Shown piece after piece: positions 50,790 to 59,686 of a stretch of DNA of 64,000 bases. The notes beneath the pieces were generated by a model. That model was not told the DNA's origin. It was given only the letters and a program-made list of their open reading frames with translations, and ran no database searches. The position numbers and the translations under genes are program-made. How positions within the stretch are numbered: position 1 is the first letter of the stretch; each line of letters starts with the position of its first letter. The stretch is from Caproiciproducens sp. NJN-50 (lineage in GTDB: Bacteria; Bacillota; Clostridia; Oscillospirales; Acutalibacteraceae), in contig NZ_CP035283.1 of NCBI RefSeq assembly GCF_004103755.1, positions 2,294,001 through 2,358,000 of the forward strand. Direction: 5' to 3'.

Positions 50790-51647
50790 ATGAAAAATAA
50801 TAAGAGGAATAAGCATATAATATGGGCTTTCCGGCTTGCCGCTCTCGCCGCTTGCTCCATATGGCTTTACCGGGGAAACACCTCAATTCAAACCACACAG
50901 GTCAGGATCAGCAGTGAAAGGATTCCGGTATCGTTTGATGGATTTGTCATCGTTCATGTATCCGACCTGCATAACGCTGAATTTGGGAACAATCAAGACG
51001 GGTTACTTGAAGCGGTAAAAGATGCTGCTCCTAATTTGATTGCCATTACTGGGGACCTGATCGATTCAAGGCATACCAACATTACAAAAGCGATGGAATT
51101 CATCAATGGCGCCGTCACGATCGCCCCGGTATATTATGTCACCGGAAATCATGAGTCAAGAATCAGCGAATATCCCCAGATAGAAAAGCAGATGGCAGAA
51201 GCCGGTGTTATCATACTGAGAAATCAAGGCACTGCTCTGAAACGCAAAGGAAATGGCATCCGTCTTCTGGGGCTGGATGATCCGGACTTTATAAGAAGGG
51301 GCAATCCGGCCAACCCATTAAGCACGGCTGACGCTATGCTAAAAAACTTGTTGAACAACAACAGCAGTTATACGGTTTTGCTGTCCCATAGACCGGAGTT
51401 GTTCGACATATACTCAGCCAATGACATTGATTTGGTGTTGAGCGGTCACGCCCATGGCGGACAGGTTCGGGTCCCTTTTATCGGAGGGCTTGTGGCACCA
51501 AATCAGGGGGTATTTCCCAAATATTATGAGGGTGTTTACGAAAAAGGCCGGACAAAAATGGTCGTCAGCCGTGGATTAGGCAACAGTATTGCTCCTGTAC
51601 GCATCAATAATCGGCCGGAGCTAGTTGTTATTACCCTCTCGTCATAA
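50790..51647 (+). CDS. Membrane-anchored metallophosphoesterase (YkuE/YaeI type)
   Basis: 285 residues (start ATG at 50790; an in-frame TTG at 50769 is possible). An N-terminal helix (IIWAFRLAALAACSIWLY) anchors it with the catalytic domain outside or at the membrane. The dimetal site is complete: DLHNAEFG, ITGDLIDS, VTGNHES, LLSHRPE and GHAHGGQ. Related enzymes cleave nucleotide or lipid phosphoesters, such as UDP-diacylglucosamine-type substrates; the true one is unknown here. Confidence 0.88.
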   Translation: MKNNKRNKHIIWAFRLAALAACSIWLYRGNTSIQTTQVRISSERIPVSFDGFVIVHVSDLHNAEFGNNQDGLLEAVKDAAPNLIAITGDLIDSRHTNITKAMEFINGAVTIAPVYYVTGNHESRISEYPQIEKQMAEAGVIILRNQGTALKRKGNGIRLLGLDDPDFIRRGNPANPLSTADAMLKNLLNNNSSYTVLLSHRPELFDIYSANDIDLVLSGHAHGGQVRVPFIGGLVAPNQGVFPKYYEGVYEKGRTKMVVSRGLGNSIAPVRINNRPELVVITLSS

Positions 51648-51893
51648 TCGATATACTCCTATTTGTGAACAAATCGGATTCATTAGCTGCTGATCGTGAT
51701 AGAAGAAGTGATTTTTCCGCTGTCTGGCTGGAGATGTCCGCTGACAGTTGCAGGGGAAAACACACTGACGCTCAATGAGAGGATTTGGTATTTTCCTCTT
51801 TATTGGTTTGATTATAATCATGCAAATGCGACTCGCATTATTAGAACGGGAAGTGTCAGGCAACAGGAATTTGTAAGAGAGGAAAATTAAAAT

Positions 51894-52643
51894 ATGTGTA
51901 CTGATTTTGTAAACTTAACAACAGAAAACCTTGTTAATGAGCATTTATGCTGTATTATACGCAGTAAAAAGCTCCATCCGGGTGTTGAAGCGAAGCGGGA
52001 GTGGCTTTCTGGCCGACTAGATGAAGGTCATGTTTTTAGAAAGTTAAATGCAAAAGCTACGGTTTTCATTGAATATGCTCCCCTTGAAACCGCTTGGGTT
52101 CCCATAATCGGTGACAACTATTATTATGTGTATTGCTTATGGGTTTCTGGTAGTCACAAAGGCAAGGGGTATGGGAAATCGCTGATGGAGTATTGTTTGG
52201 CTGATGCCAAAAAAAAGAGGAAATCCGGCATTTGCATGCTCGGGGCAAAGAAACAAAAATCCTGGCTTTCAGACCAATCATTTGCGAAGAAGTTCGGCTT
52301 TGAGGTTGTCGATAGCACCAATAATGGTTATGAATTGCTTGCACTTTCTTTTGACGGAACAATGCCAAAGTTCGCACAAAATGTTAAAAACGAAGAAATT
52401 GAAAGCAAAGAGCTAACAATTTATTATGATATGCAGTGCCCCTATATCTATCAAAACATTGAGATGATAAAACAGTATTGTGAAATGAATAACGTTCCCG
52501 TATCTTTCATTCAAGTGGATACGCTACAAAAAGCAAAGGAATTGCCTTGTGTTTTCAATAACTGGGGTGTGTTTTATAAAGGGAATTTTGAGACGGTGAA
52601 TTTGTTAGATATCGCCTATTTAAAGAGAATATTTAAAAAATGA
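51894..52643 (+). CDS. GNAT N-acetyltransferase with C-terminal YoaP domain
   Basis: 249 residues. The GNAT acetyl-CoA site is at residues about 85-100 (VSGSHKGKGYGKSLMEYC), with FAKKFGFEVVDST after it. Residues about 160-249 form the YoaP-like thioredoxin-type domain (IYYDMQCPYIYQNIEMIKQYC), which has lost the classical CxxC. RBS GAGAGGAAAA. Codons are more AT-rich than in the operons on either side. Substrate unknown. Confidence 0.86.
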   Translation: MCTDFVNLTTENLVNEHLCCIIRSKKLHPGVEAKREWLSGRLDEGHVFRKLNAKATVFIEYAPLETAWVPIIGDNYYYVYCLWVSGSHKGKGYGKSLMEYCLADAKKKRKSGICMLGAKKQKSWLSDQSFAKKFGFEVVDSTNNGYELLALSFDGTMPKFAQNVKNEEIESKELTIYYDMQCPYIYQNIEMIKQYCEMNNVPVSFIQVDTLQKAKELPCVFNNWGVFYKGNFETVNLLDIAYLKRIFKK

Positions 52644-52918
52644 AAATACAATTTTGGCTTTCACATTGATTATTAGGACTATCTATGATTTGCTACGTCT
52701 TCGGTGCGAAAAGGTGAAAGAAAAACATAATAACCGGATGACCAGCCGCGCCGGAATCCAGGCGGCAAACCATTCCTCTTCCCGATGCCGCCGAGAGGAG
52801 GATTTCGTCTTTCCGGACGCGATTCATCAAAATGAGTTATAAGAATATGTTGCAAAAATGCGGGATAAGAGATATACTTAATAAAGTGGATTAATAAAAA
52901 CAGTTAAGGAGCATTCAA
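52644..52918. other. Upstream region of the ROK repressor
   Basis: Contains a promoter at 52850-52878 and two TTAATAAA elements (52878-52885 and 52891-52898) resembling one arm of the operator at 54304. No gene. Confidence 0.5.
52850..52878 (+). promoter_or_regulatory. Promoter of the ROK repressor gene
   Basis: TTGCAA (52850-52855), 17-base spacer, TATACT (52873-52878). Confidence 0.7.
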
Positions 52919-54049
52919 ATGGCGCAGCGACGTACAAACAGTGCCCGCCTGAAAAAAGTGAACGGCAACCGCATCTTCAAGCTGATTTACCAAGAGGGTG
53001 TCATTTCAAAACCCGAGATTGCCTATCAGCTTGGAATCAGTCTTCCCACCGTCATGCAGAACGTCAAATCTCTGCAGGACGAAGGCCTTGTCGAAGAAAG
53101 CGGGACGCTCGACTCCACCGGCGGGCGGAAAGCCGTGGCCCTGACCTGCGTGAAAAACGCCCGGCTGGCGCTCGGCGTGGATATTACGCTGAACCACATT
53201 GGCGTGGTGCTGGTGAATCTGGACGGAACCGTTCTGAAAAGCATCCGGGAAAAGATTCCTTACCAGAAAACGATTGAATACGCAAAGACGCTCGGCGCGA
53301 TTGTGGACCGCTTTGTCGAGCAGTCCCAGGCGGACCCGAGGACGATTCTGGGAATGGGCGTTTCCATCCCCGGAATCCTGTCGACCGACGGGCAGATCCT
53401 GCTCGATTCGCACGTTCTGCAGATACAAAATGTAAAATGTGCGAATTTTGTTGAATTCTGCCATTACCCCAGCATTTTCTGCAACGACGCGAACGCCGCC
53501 GGCACCGCCGAAATATGGAACAGAAAATCCATCGAAAGCTGCGTCTACCTTTCCCTGAGCAATTCGGTCGGCGGCGCCATCCTTCTGAACAACAAAATCT
53601 TTCAGGGTGACAACCAGCGCGGGGGCGAATTCGGGCATATTACCGTCGAGCGCGGCGGGCGGAAATGCTACTGCGGAAAAAGAGGCTGCCTGGACGCCTA
53701 CTGCAACGCGTCGGTCCTGTCCGATTTGACCAGCGGAGACCTTGCGGGGTTTTTCAGGCTGCTGCGCGAGGGCAACGCCAAAGCCGCGTCGGCATGGGAC
53801 AATTACCTTGACTATCTCGCGACCGCGGTCAACAACCTGCGCATGTCGTTCGATTGCAGCGTGATTCTCGGCGGCTACGTCGGGGCCTATATGGAGGATT
53901 ACGTCCTGGATCTGCGAAAGCGTGCGGCCGACCTGAATACGTTCGAAGAGGACGGAAGCTACATCAAAGTTTGCTCTTACCGCACGGAGGCCTCGGCGGT
54001 CGGGGCGGCTCTGATGCATATTGCGGCGTTTATCGAACAGATCTGCTAG
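52919..54049 (+). CDS. ROK-family transcriptional repressor (NagC/XylR type)
   Basis: 376 residues. The N-terminal winged HTH (NGNRIFKLIYQEGVISKPEIAYQLGISLPTVMQNVKSLQDEGLVEE) precedes a ROK sugar-binding domain: GVDITLNHIGVVLVNLDG, NDANAAGTAE, GGEFGHITVE and the zinc motif CYCGKRGCLDAY. The kinase phosphate loop (DxGGT) is replaced by DITLNH, so it senses rather than phosphorylates a sugar. RBS AAGGAG. It sits upstream of the polyol operon and likely represses it and itself. Confidence 0.93.
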   Translation: MAQRRTNSARLKKVNGNRIFKLIYQEGVISKPEIAYQLGISLPTVMQNVKSLQDEGLVEESGTLDSTGGRKAVALTCVKNARLALGVDITLNHIGVVLVNLDGTVLKSIREKIPYQKTIEYAKTLGAIVDRFVEQSQADPRTILGMGVSIPGILSTDGQILLDSHVLQIQNVKCANFVEFCHYPSIFCNDANAAGTAEIWNRKSIESCVYLSLSNSVGGAILLNNKIFQGDNQRGGEFGHITVERGGRKCYCGKRGCLDAYCNASVLSDLTSGDLAGFFRLLREGNAKAASAWDNYLDYLATAVNNLRMSFDCSVILGGYVGAYMEDYVLDLRKRAADLNTFEEDGSYIKVCSYRTEASAVGAALMHIAAFIEQIC

Positions 54050-54094
54050 GTCTGCGGAAACTTCTTCCTGTGACTGAAAATACAGCGTTCCATC

Positions 54095-54134
54095 GGGAGA
54101 CATCTGAAACACGAATTCAGGCGTCTCCCCTTTT
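54095..54134 (+). terminator. Terminator after the ROK repressor
   Basis: GGGAGAC-CTGAA pairs with TTCAG-GTCTCCC around a short loop, then TTTT. Confidence 0.85.
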
Positions 54135-54263
54135 GTGCGCCGAAACGCGGCGAAGCGCTGTTTATCCCAGCCGTTTCCGGCGGGGGCCGAAGAGCGAATC
54201 CGCTCGCGGCGATTTCTGCAACACAATATCTTATATAAATCACAAATTTTTGTATAAAACGTC

Positions 54264-54325
54264 TTGACAAACCGGTGAAATCAATGTTATTATCAAATTG
54301 ATCTTTATTAAACTATTTTAATAAA
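54264..54325 (+). promoter_or_regulatory. Promoter and operator of the polyol operon
   Basis: TTGACA (54264-54269), 18-base spacer, TATTAT (54288-54293). An exact inverted repeat, TTTATTAAA and TTTAATAAA with a 4-base centre, covers 54304-54325 over or just past the start point, a position suited for repression by the ROK protein. Confidence 0.75.
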
Positions 54326-54376
54326 CCATTTAATTATCTTGGCTGTTTTCATCCACTTGAAAGGGGAGCACATGTC

Positions 54377-55426
54377 ATGCAAGGTAAAATGAAAGTCGCA
54401 GTGATGAACGGAATCGGTAACATGGGGTTTGTCGAGAGGGATATCCCCCGTCTGGCAGACAACGAAGTCCTTGTCAAGCTGGAGTATGTGGGCATCTGCG
54501 GCTCGGACCTGCACTACTACGAAAACGGCCGTATCGGTGATTATATCGTAAAACCGCCGTTCGTGCTCGGCCATGAACCCGGCGGCACGGTGGTGGAAAC
54601 CGGCAAAAACGTCAGGCACCTGAAGATCGGCGACAGAGTCGCGCTGGAGCCGGGCAAGACCTGCGGCCACTGCGAGTTTTGCAAGACGGGCCGGTACAAT
54701 CTCTGTCCGGACGTCATCTTCTTTGCGACGCCGCCCGTCGACGGGGTTTTTCAGGAATATGTCGCGCACGAGGCGGGCCTCTGCTTTAAGCTGCCGGACA
54801 ACGTAAGTACTATGGAAGGCGCGCTGATCGAGCCGATGGCGGTCGGATTCCACGCGGCGAACCAGGGCGGCGCGCACGCGGAACAAACGGCCGTCGTAAC
54901 CGGGGCGGGGTGTATCGGGCTGGTCACCATGATGGCTCTGAAAGCCGAAGGGGTTTCTAAGGTCTATGTGGTCGACATCATGCAGAAGCGGCTGGACAAA
55001 GCCCTTGAGCTCGGCGCCGACGGAGTGATAAACGGAATGGAACAAGACGCGGTCAAAGCCGTGCTGGATCTGACGGACGGGAACGGCTGCGATCTGGTCA
55101 TTGAAACGGCGGGGGCGGAAAAGACGACGCAGCAGGCAGTACATATGACGAAAAAAGGCGCCACGATCGTCTGCGTGGGCTACAACGCAACCGGAATGGT
55201 CAATCTGCCGATGAGCCTGGCTCTCGACAAAGAGCTGACCATCAAAACAGTTTTCCGCTACAGGCATATCTACCCCATGGCAATCGAGGCGGTCGCGGCG
55301 GGGAAGGTCAATCTGAAGGGAGTCGTGACCAACATCTTCAATTTCGACGACATCCAGAACGCGATGGATTCCAGCGTACGCAACAAGGAAGACATTGTCA
55401 AAGCAGTTGTAAAGATTATTAAGTAG
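54377..55426 (+). CDS. Zinc-dependent polyol dehydrogenase (sorbitol/xylitol type)
   Basis: 349 residues, medium-chain dehydrogenase. Catalytic zinc ligands are in GICGSDLHYY and LGHEPGGTVVE, structural zinc in CGHCEFCKTGRYNLC, and the NAD fold in VTGAGCIGLVTMMALKAEG. It matches the sorbitol/xylitol dehydrogenase branch and would oxidise a polyol to a ketose with NAD. First gene of the operon with VOC, PfkB kinase and ABC importer. Start ATG after AAGGGGAG. Confidence 0.92.
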   Translation: MQGKMKVAVMNGIGNMGFVERDIPRLADNEVLVKLEYVGICGSDLHYYENGRIGDYIVKPPFVLGHEPGGTVVETGKNVRHLKIGDRVALEPGKTCGHCEFCKTGRYNLCPDVIFFATPPVDGVFQEYVAHEAGLCFKLPDNVSTMEGALIEPMAVGFHAANQGGAHAEQTAVVTGAGCIGLVTMMALKAEGVSKVYVVDIMQKRLDKALELGADGVINGMEQDAVKAVLDLTDGNGCDLVIETAGAEKTTQQAVHMTKKGATIVCVGYNATGMVNLPMSLALDKELTIKTVFRYRHIYPMAIEAVAAGKVNLKGVVTNIFNFDDIQNAMDSSVRNKEDIVKAVVKIIK

Positions 55427-55438
55427 GAGGGGACGCAG

Positions 55439-55831
55439 TTGAACCTGCAGGAACTGACGGCGGAAATCCAGCACATCGGCATCCCGACGGACGACATCGG
55501 GAAGACCGTCGCCTTTTACACCGGACTCGGCTTTGAGACGGTGCTGCGCACGAAAAACGAAACGGCAAACGAGCCGGTTGCTTTTCTGCGCCTGAAAAAC
55601 CTGACCATAGAAACCTATGAAACACGTACCGCGAAAAAACAGGCCGGGGCAATCGACCACATTGCCCTGAACGTCGCGGATATTGACAGAACGTTTCAGG
55701 CCGCAAAGGCGGAGGGTTACTCCCTGCTCGACAAAGAAGTACGGTTTCTCCCCTTCTGGGAACACGGCGTCAGGTTTTTCACCATAGAAGGCCCGAATGC
55801 GGAAAAAATCGAATTCAGCCAGATACTGTGA
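55439..55831 (+). CDS. VOC-family (glyoxalase-like) protein
   Basis: 130 residues starting with TTG behind AGGAGG. The beta-alpha-beta-beta-beta modules of the vicinal oxygen chelate fold are recognisable: IQHIGIPTDDIGKTVAFYTGLGFE and DHIALNVADIDRTFQAAKAEGY, ending KIEFSQ with the metal Glu. Such a protein may isomerise or epimerise a sugar intermediate, or detoxify a dicarbonyl. It is 12 bases after the dehydrogenase gene. Confidence 0.88.
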   Translation: MNLQELTAEIQHIGIPTDDIGKTVAFYTGLGFETVLRTKNETANEPVAFLRLKNLTIETYETRTAKKQAGAIDHIALNVADIDRTFQAAKAEGYSLLDKEVRFLPFWEHGVRFFTIEGPNAEKIEFSQIL

Positions 55832-55841
55832 GGTGACGGGA

Positions 55842-56846
55842 ATGTTCGACATAACGGCAGTGGGCGAGCTCCTGATCGATTTCACCCCCGCCGGCGTAAG
55901 CGACGCGGGCGATCCGCTCTTTGCCCAGAAGCCGGGCGGCGCCCCGGCCAACGTGCTTGCGGCCAACAGCAGACTGGGCGGACACAACGCCTTTATCGGC
56001 AAGGTCGGGAACGACGGGTTCGGGGACTTTCTGCGCGGCACGCTGGAAAAGCTGCGGATCGACGTCTCAGGGCTCTGCACGGACCCGGAAATCCCGACGA
56101 CGCTGGCCTTCGTGCAGCTCGACCGGAACGGCGACCGTTCCTTCAGCTTTTACCGCAAGCCCGGCGCGGACCTGATGCTGCGAAGCTCGGAGATTAACGA
56201 CAGTCTGATTTCCGGATGCCGCATCCTGCATTTCGGCTCCGTATCCATGACCGGCGAGCCTTCCAGGAGCGCGACCCTTTCCGCCGTCAGGGCCGCCAGA
56301 AAGCTCGGGCGCATCATCAGCTACGACCCGAATTACCGCCCGCCGCTGTGGGAAAACGCCGGGACGGCAAAAGAGCAGATGACCGCCGGTTTGGAACTGG
56401 CGGATATCATAAAGGTTTCCGAAGAGGAAATGGCCCTGCTGACCGGAGAAAGCAATCTAGAAAAAGGTTCGGCGGCACTCGCCCGCTTCGGCGCATCGCT
56501 TGTCTTCATTTCTCTGGGCGCCGGGGGTGCTTTTTACCGAAGCGGAGACCTGTGCGGGGCCCTGCCTGCTTACGGCGTAAAAACAATCGATACGAACGGA
56601 GCAGGAGACGCGTTTCTGGGCGCAGCGCTGTTTCGCCTGCGCGGCAAAACACTGGAGGAAATCCGCAGCCTGAAAGAAGCGGAACTGAAGGACATCCTTC
56701 TGTTTGCGAACGCGGCCGGCGCGCTCACAACAGTGAAAAACGGAGCGATTCCGGCCATGCCCTCTCTGGAAGAAATCAGGTCCTGCATGGAAACGGTCCC
56801 GTTCCTGCCCCGCGGCTGTGCCTCATCAATCTGCAGGTCTTATTAA
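55842..56846 (+). CDS. PfkB-family carbohydrate kinase (fructokinase-like)
   Basis: 334 residues from the ATG at 55842 behind AGGTGACGGG. Motifs: AVGELLIDFTP, GGAPANVLAANSRLGG, PNYRPPLWEN and the catalytic DTNGAGDAFLGA. It is closest in pattern to fructokinases, which fits the ketose expected from the polyol dehydrogenase two genes upstream. ATP-dependent, cytoplasmic. Followed 30 bases later by the binding protein gene. Confidence 0.92.
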   Translation: MFDITAVGELLIDFTPAGVSDAGDPLFAQKPGGAPANVLAANSRLGGHNAFIGKVGNDGFGDFLRGTLEKLRIDVSGLCTDPEIPTTLAFVQLDRNGDRSFSFYRKPGADLMLRSSEINDSLISGCRILHFGSVSMTGEPSRSATLSAVRAARKLGRIISYDPNYRPPLWENAGTAKEQMTAGLELADIIKVSEEEMALLTGESNLEKGSAALARFGASLVFISLGAGGAFYRSGDLCGALPAYGVKTIDTNGAGDAFLGAALFRLRGKTLEEIRSLKEAELKDILLFANAAGALTTVKNGAIPAMPSLEEIRSCMETVPFLPRGCASSICRSY

Positions 56847-56876
56847 ATTTTTTATATTATTAGGAGGAGAAAAAAA

Positions 56877-57881
56877 ATGAAAAGGTTCTTGTCGCTTTTT
56901 CTTTTGGCAGCCATTCTTGCATTCTCTGCAGCAGGCTGCGAAAGCAGTCAGACGACCTCAAGCAGCGCGGCGCCCGCTTCTTCGGCAGCGGCGTCATCCG
57001 CCTCGGGCAGCAAAAAACTGAAGATCGGCGTCACGGTGCAAAGTCTGAGCAACCAGGTCTGGTCGGTCGCATGCACGACGATGAAAAAGCTGGCGGATGC
57101 CGACGGAAACACCCTGAGCTACATGTCCTGCGATGATACTTCGTCGAAGCAGATCGAGCAGATCGAAAACTTCATCAGCGGCGGCTGTGACGTCATCATG
57201 GTCAACCCTTCCGACCCGAACGCCATTGAAGACGTCTGCAAACAGGCGCGCGATGCAGGCATTAAAGTCATGTGCTGGGACAACACGATGAAAAACACGG
57301 ATATCAACTGGGTAATCGACAACCAGAAGCTCGGCTATATGATCGGCGAACAGGCGAGCACATTCATCAACAGCAAATTCAAAGACGGAAATGTTGAAGT
57401 CGCCGTCCTCGATTATCCGCAGACTGCAATCCTTCTCGAGAGGGAAAAGGGCATCCTGCAGGCGCTGAAAGAGAAATCCCCCAACGCCAAGGTCGTTGCG
57501 CAGCAGCCCGCCCTCAATGCGACCCAAGGCCTCGACGCAATGGAGACCATCCTGCAGGCTCATCCCAACGTGAAGGTCGTGTGCTGCATCGGCGGCGGCG
57601 GAGCCGTGGGCGCCAACGAGGCTTTGAAAGCGGCCAACAAGATCGCGGACGACGTTGGGATCTTCGCTGCGGATGCGACGGACCAAGAGCTTGCCTCCAT
57701 GCTGAGCGGCGAAGCGAACAGAATGTCCGTTATCATAACCGGAACCCCGACGGTCATCGGCCAGAACTGCTATCAATTGCTGACAAAACTCGGCAGCGGC
57801 GGTAAATTTGACAATCAGAATGTCTACAGGGAAATTTTCCCGGTGACCGCCGAAAACGCAAGTCAGTATTATAAAAAGTAA
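56877..57881 (+). CDS. Sugar/polyol ABC transporter substrate-binding lipoprotein
   Basis: 334 residues. Lipoprotein signal with Cys21 (SAAGC), a Ser/Ala-rich linker and a type I periplasmic binding protein fold of the ribose/xylitol group: IGVTVQSLSNQVWSVACTTMKKLAD, QIEQIENFISGGCDVIMVNPSDPNAIEDV, GIKVMCWDNTM, VVCCIGGGGAVGANEAL. It binds a sugar or polyol at the cell surface. RBS AGGAGGAG. Confidence 0.93.
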   Translation: MKRFLSLFLLAAILAFSAAGCESSQTTSSSAAPASSAAASSASGSKKLKIGVTVQSLSNQVWSVACTTMKKLADADGNTLSYMSCDDTSSKQIEQIENFISGGCDVIMVNPSDPNAIEDVCKQARDAGIKVMCWDNTMKNTDINWVIDNQKLGYMIGEQASTFINSKFKDGNVEVAVLDYPQTAILLEREKGILQALKEKSPNAKVVAQQPALNATQGLDAMETILQAHPNVKVVCCIGGGGAVGANEALKAANKIADDVGIFAADATDQELASMLSGEANRMSVIITGTPTVIGQNCYQLLTKLGSGGKFDNQNVYREIFPVTAENASQYYKK

Positions 57882-58177
57882 ACTCCCGGATTCCCAGATC
57901 AATCATAAAAACACAGAGCAGATGCTGTACTTACATGGATAGCCGCGTCCCTGAGCACGATGGCTATCAAGTCGCCGGTTTCCGGTTCGCGCTTAAACGA
58001 GAAAATGGAAATGCCCCACGGAATTCGTTGGATATTTCTCTTTCGTATTTCGTAGGCATTTCCTTTGTTAAAAAGGCAGACCCGGAGATCCTTCAACTCC
58101 AATTTTTTCGCGCTGGATGGTTCTGAATTGCCCGAATGCATCTTTGAAACTGCCCAAGCGCAGAAAGGATGACTGCT
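57882..58177 (+). other. Spacer between binding-protein and ATPase genes
   Basis: 296 bases within the operon. No recognisable gene and no strong terminator is seen, although this is where many such operons lower downstream expression by processing or partial termination. Confidence 0.4.
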
Positions 58178-59686
58178 ATGGAAGATCCTGAATATATTCT
58201 GCAACTCAAACATGTGAAAAAAACGTATCCCGGCGTGGTTGCCCTGGATGATGTTTCCATCGATGTGAAAAAGGGTGAAATTCATGCCCTCGTGGGAGAA
58301 AACGGCGCTGGAAAATCGACATTGATCAAAACCTGCAGCGGAGCCGTTATCCCGGACTCAGGGGAAATCATAGTCAACGGCAAGTCATTCCATTCCATGA
58401 ACCCGCGCCTTGCTGCCGAAAACGGAATCGCAATTATCTACCAAGAGTTTAACCTTGTCGGGGATCTTTCTGTGGCGGAGAATATTTTTCTCGGCCGCGC
58501 AATCCGGAAGGGCATCGTCGTCGATAAAAAGGCGATGGAAAGGAAATCGGAGAAGGTATTTCAACAGCTTCATATCCATATCGACCCCAACGAACTTGTC
58601 AGGAACCTTACCGTCGGTTATCAGCAGATGGTCGAAATCGCGAAGGCCATCCAGCAGGATGTCAAAATCCTGATTATGGATGAGCCCTCCGCGCCTCTTG
58701 CCGCAGTTGAAGCGGAAAACCTGTTTAAAATTGTTGATACGCTGAAAAAGTCCGGCGTTTCCATTATCTATATATCGCACCGGCTTGATGAGATATTCAG
58801 ATTATCCGACCGGATTACGGTTCTTCGGGACGGTCATTACATAAAGACTGTGAACACGAAAGAGGCCAACGTGGACGAGCTGATTTCAATGATGGTCGGC
58901 AGAACGCTGAGCGAAAAATTTCCGCCCAGAAAAGCCTGTGTGCGGGACGAGACGATCCTTGAAGTCAAAAATCTTTGCGGAAACGGCGACAAGGATATCT
59001 CTTTTTCCCTAAAGGAAGGAGAAATCCTCGGCCTCGGCGGATTGATCGGAGCCGGCCGCACGGAGCTTGTGCAAATGATATTCGGCGTTGTTCCGAAAAC
59101 ATCCGGGCAGATTATTTTCAAAGGCAGGGAAATCAGCCCCAAAAGTCCGCGCGATGCCATTGAGATGGGCATTGCACTCGTTCCGGAAGACCGGAAGCAG
59201 GAGGGTGTACTTCTGGGCATGTCGATCAATCAGAATATCAATATGCCGATTTATAAAAGGATCTCCCGGCTTTCCGTCATTAATAGAAAAACAGAGCACA
59301 GCGTTGCCGATACCTATGTGAAAGGACTCGGCATCAAAACCCCGAGCGTCGATCAGCTTTCTAAAAACCTGAGCGGCGGCAACCAGCAGAAAGTCGTTCT
59401 GGCGAAATGGCTGGCGGCAAATTCCGAGCTGATTATTTTTGACGAACCGACAAGGGGAATCGATATCGGCGCAAAGTACGAAATCTATAAACTGATGAAC
59501 GATCTTGTGGAAAAAGGGAAAACAATTCTTCTTATTTCTTCTGAGATGGAAGAGCTTATAGGAATGTCGGATCGGATTCTGGTTCTTGCGGAAGGAAAGA
59601 TCACCGGCGAGCTGGCCAAAGACTCCTTTAGCCAGGAGACGATCATGAACTATGCTTCCAATATTGAAAAGGAGAAATTGGCATGA
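58178..59686 (+). CDS. Sugar ABC transporter ATPase, RbsA type (two nucleotide-binding domains)
   Basis: 502 residues from the ATG at 58178 (AAAGG precedes it). The first domain has GENGAGKSTL, YQEFNLVGDLSVAENIFLG, LTVGYQQMVEIAKA and MDEPSAPLAAVE. The second lacks a normal Walker A (GLIGAGRTEL), as usual in this family, but has LSGGNQQKVVLAKWL and FDEPTRGIDIGAK. In the first domain the usual LSVxxQQ and DEPTxAL are altered to LTVGYQQ and DEPSAPL. Drives uptake with the adjacent permease. Confidence 0.93.
   Translation: MEDPEYILQLKHVKKTYPGVVALDDVSIDVKKGEIHALVGENGAGKSTLIKTCSGAVIPDSGEIIVNGKSFHSMNPRLAAENGIAIIYQEFNLVGDLSVAENIFLGRAIRKGIVVDKKAMERKSEKVFQQLHIHIDPNELVRNLTVGYQQMVEIAKAIQQDVKILIMDEPSAPLAAVEAENLFKIVDTLKKSGVSIIYISHRLDEIFRLSDRITVLRDGHYIKTVNTKEANVDELISMMVGRTLSEKFPPRKACVRDETILEVKNLCGNGDKDISFSLKEGEILGLGGLIGAGRTELVQMIFGVVPKTSGQIIFKGREISPKSPRDAIEMGIALVPEDRKQEGVLLGMSINQNINMPIYKRISRLSVINRKTEHSVADTYVKGLGIKTPSVDQLSKNLSGGNQQKVVLAKWLAANSELIIFDEPTRGIDIGAKYEIYKLMNDLVEKGKTILLISSEMEELIGMSDRILVLAEGKITGELAKDSFSQETIMNYASNIEKEKLA

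Noticed and set aside
54308..56080. Long open frame on the minus strand (about 590 codons)
   Set aside because: Antisense to the dehydrogenase, VOC and kinase genes, no ribosome site, no recognisable family; a high-GC shadow.
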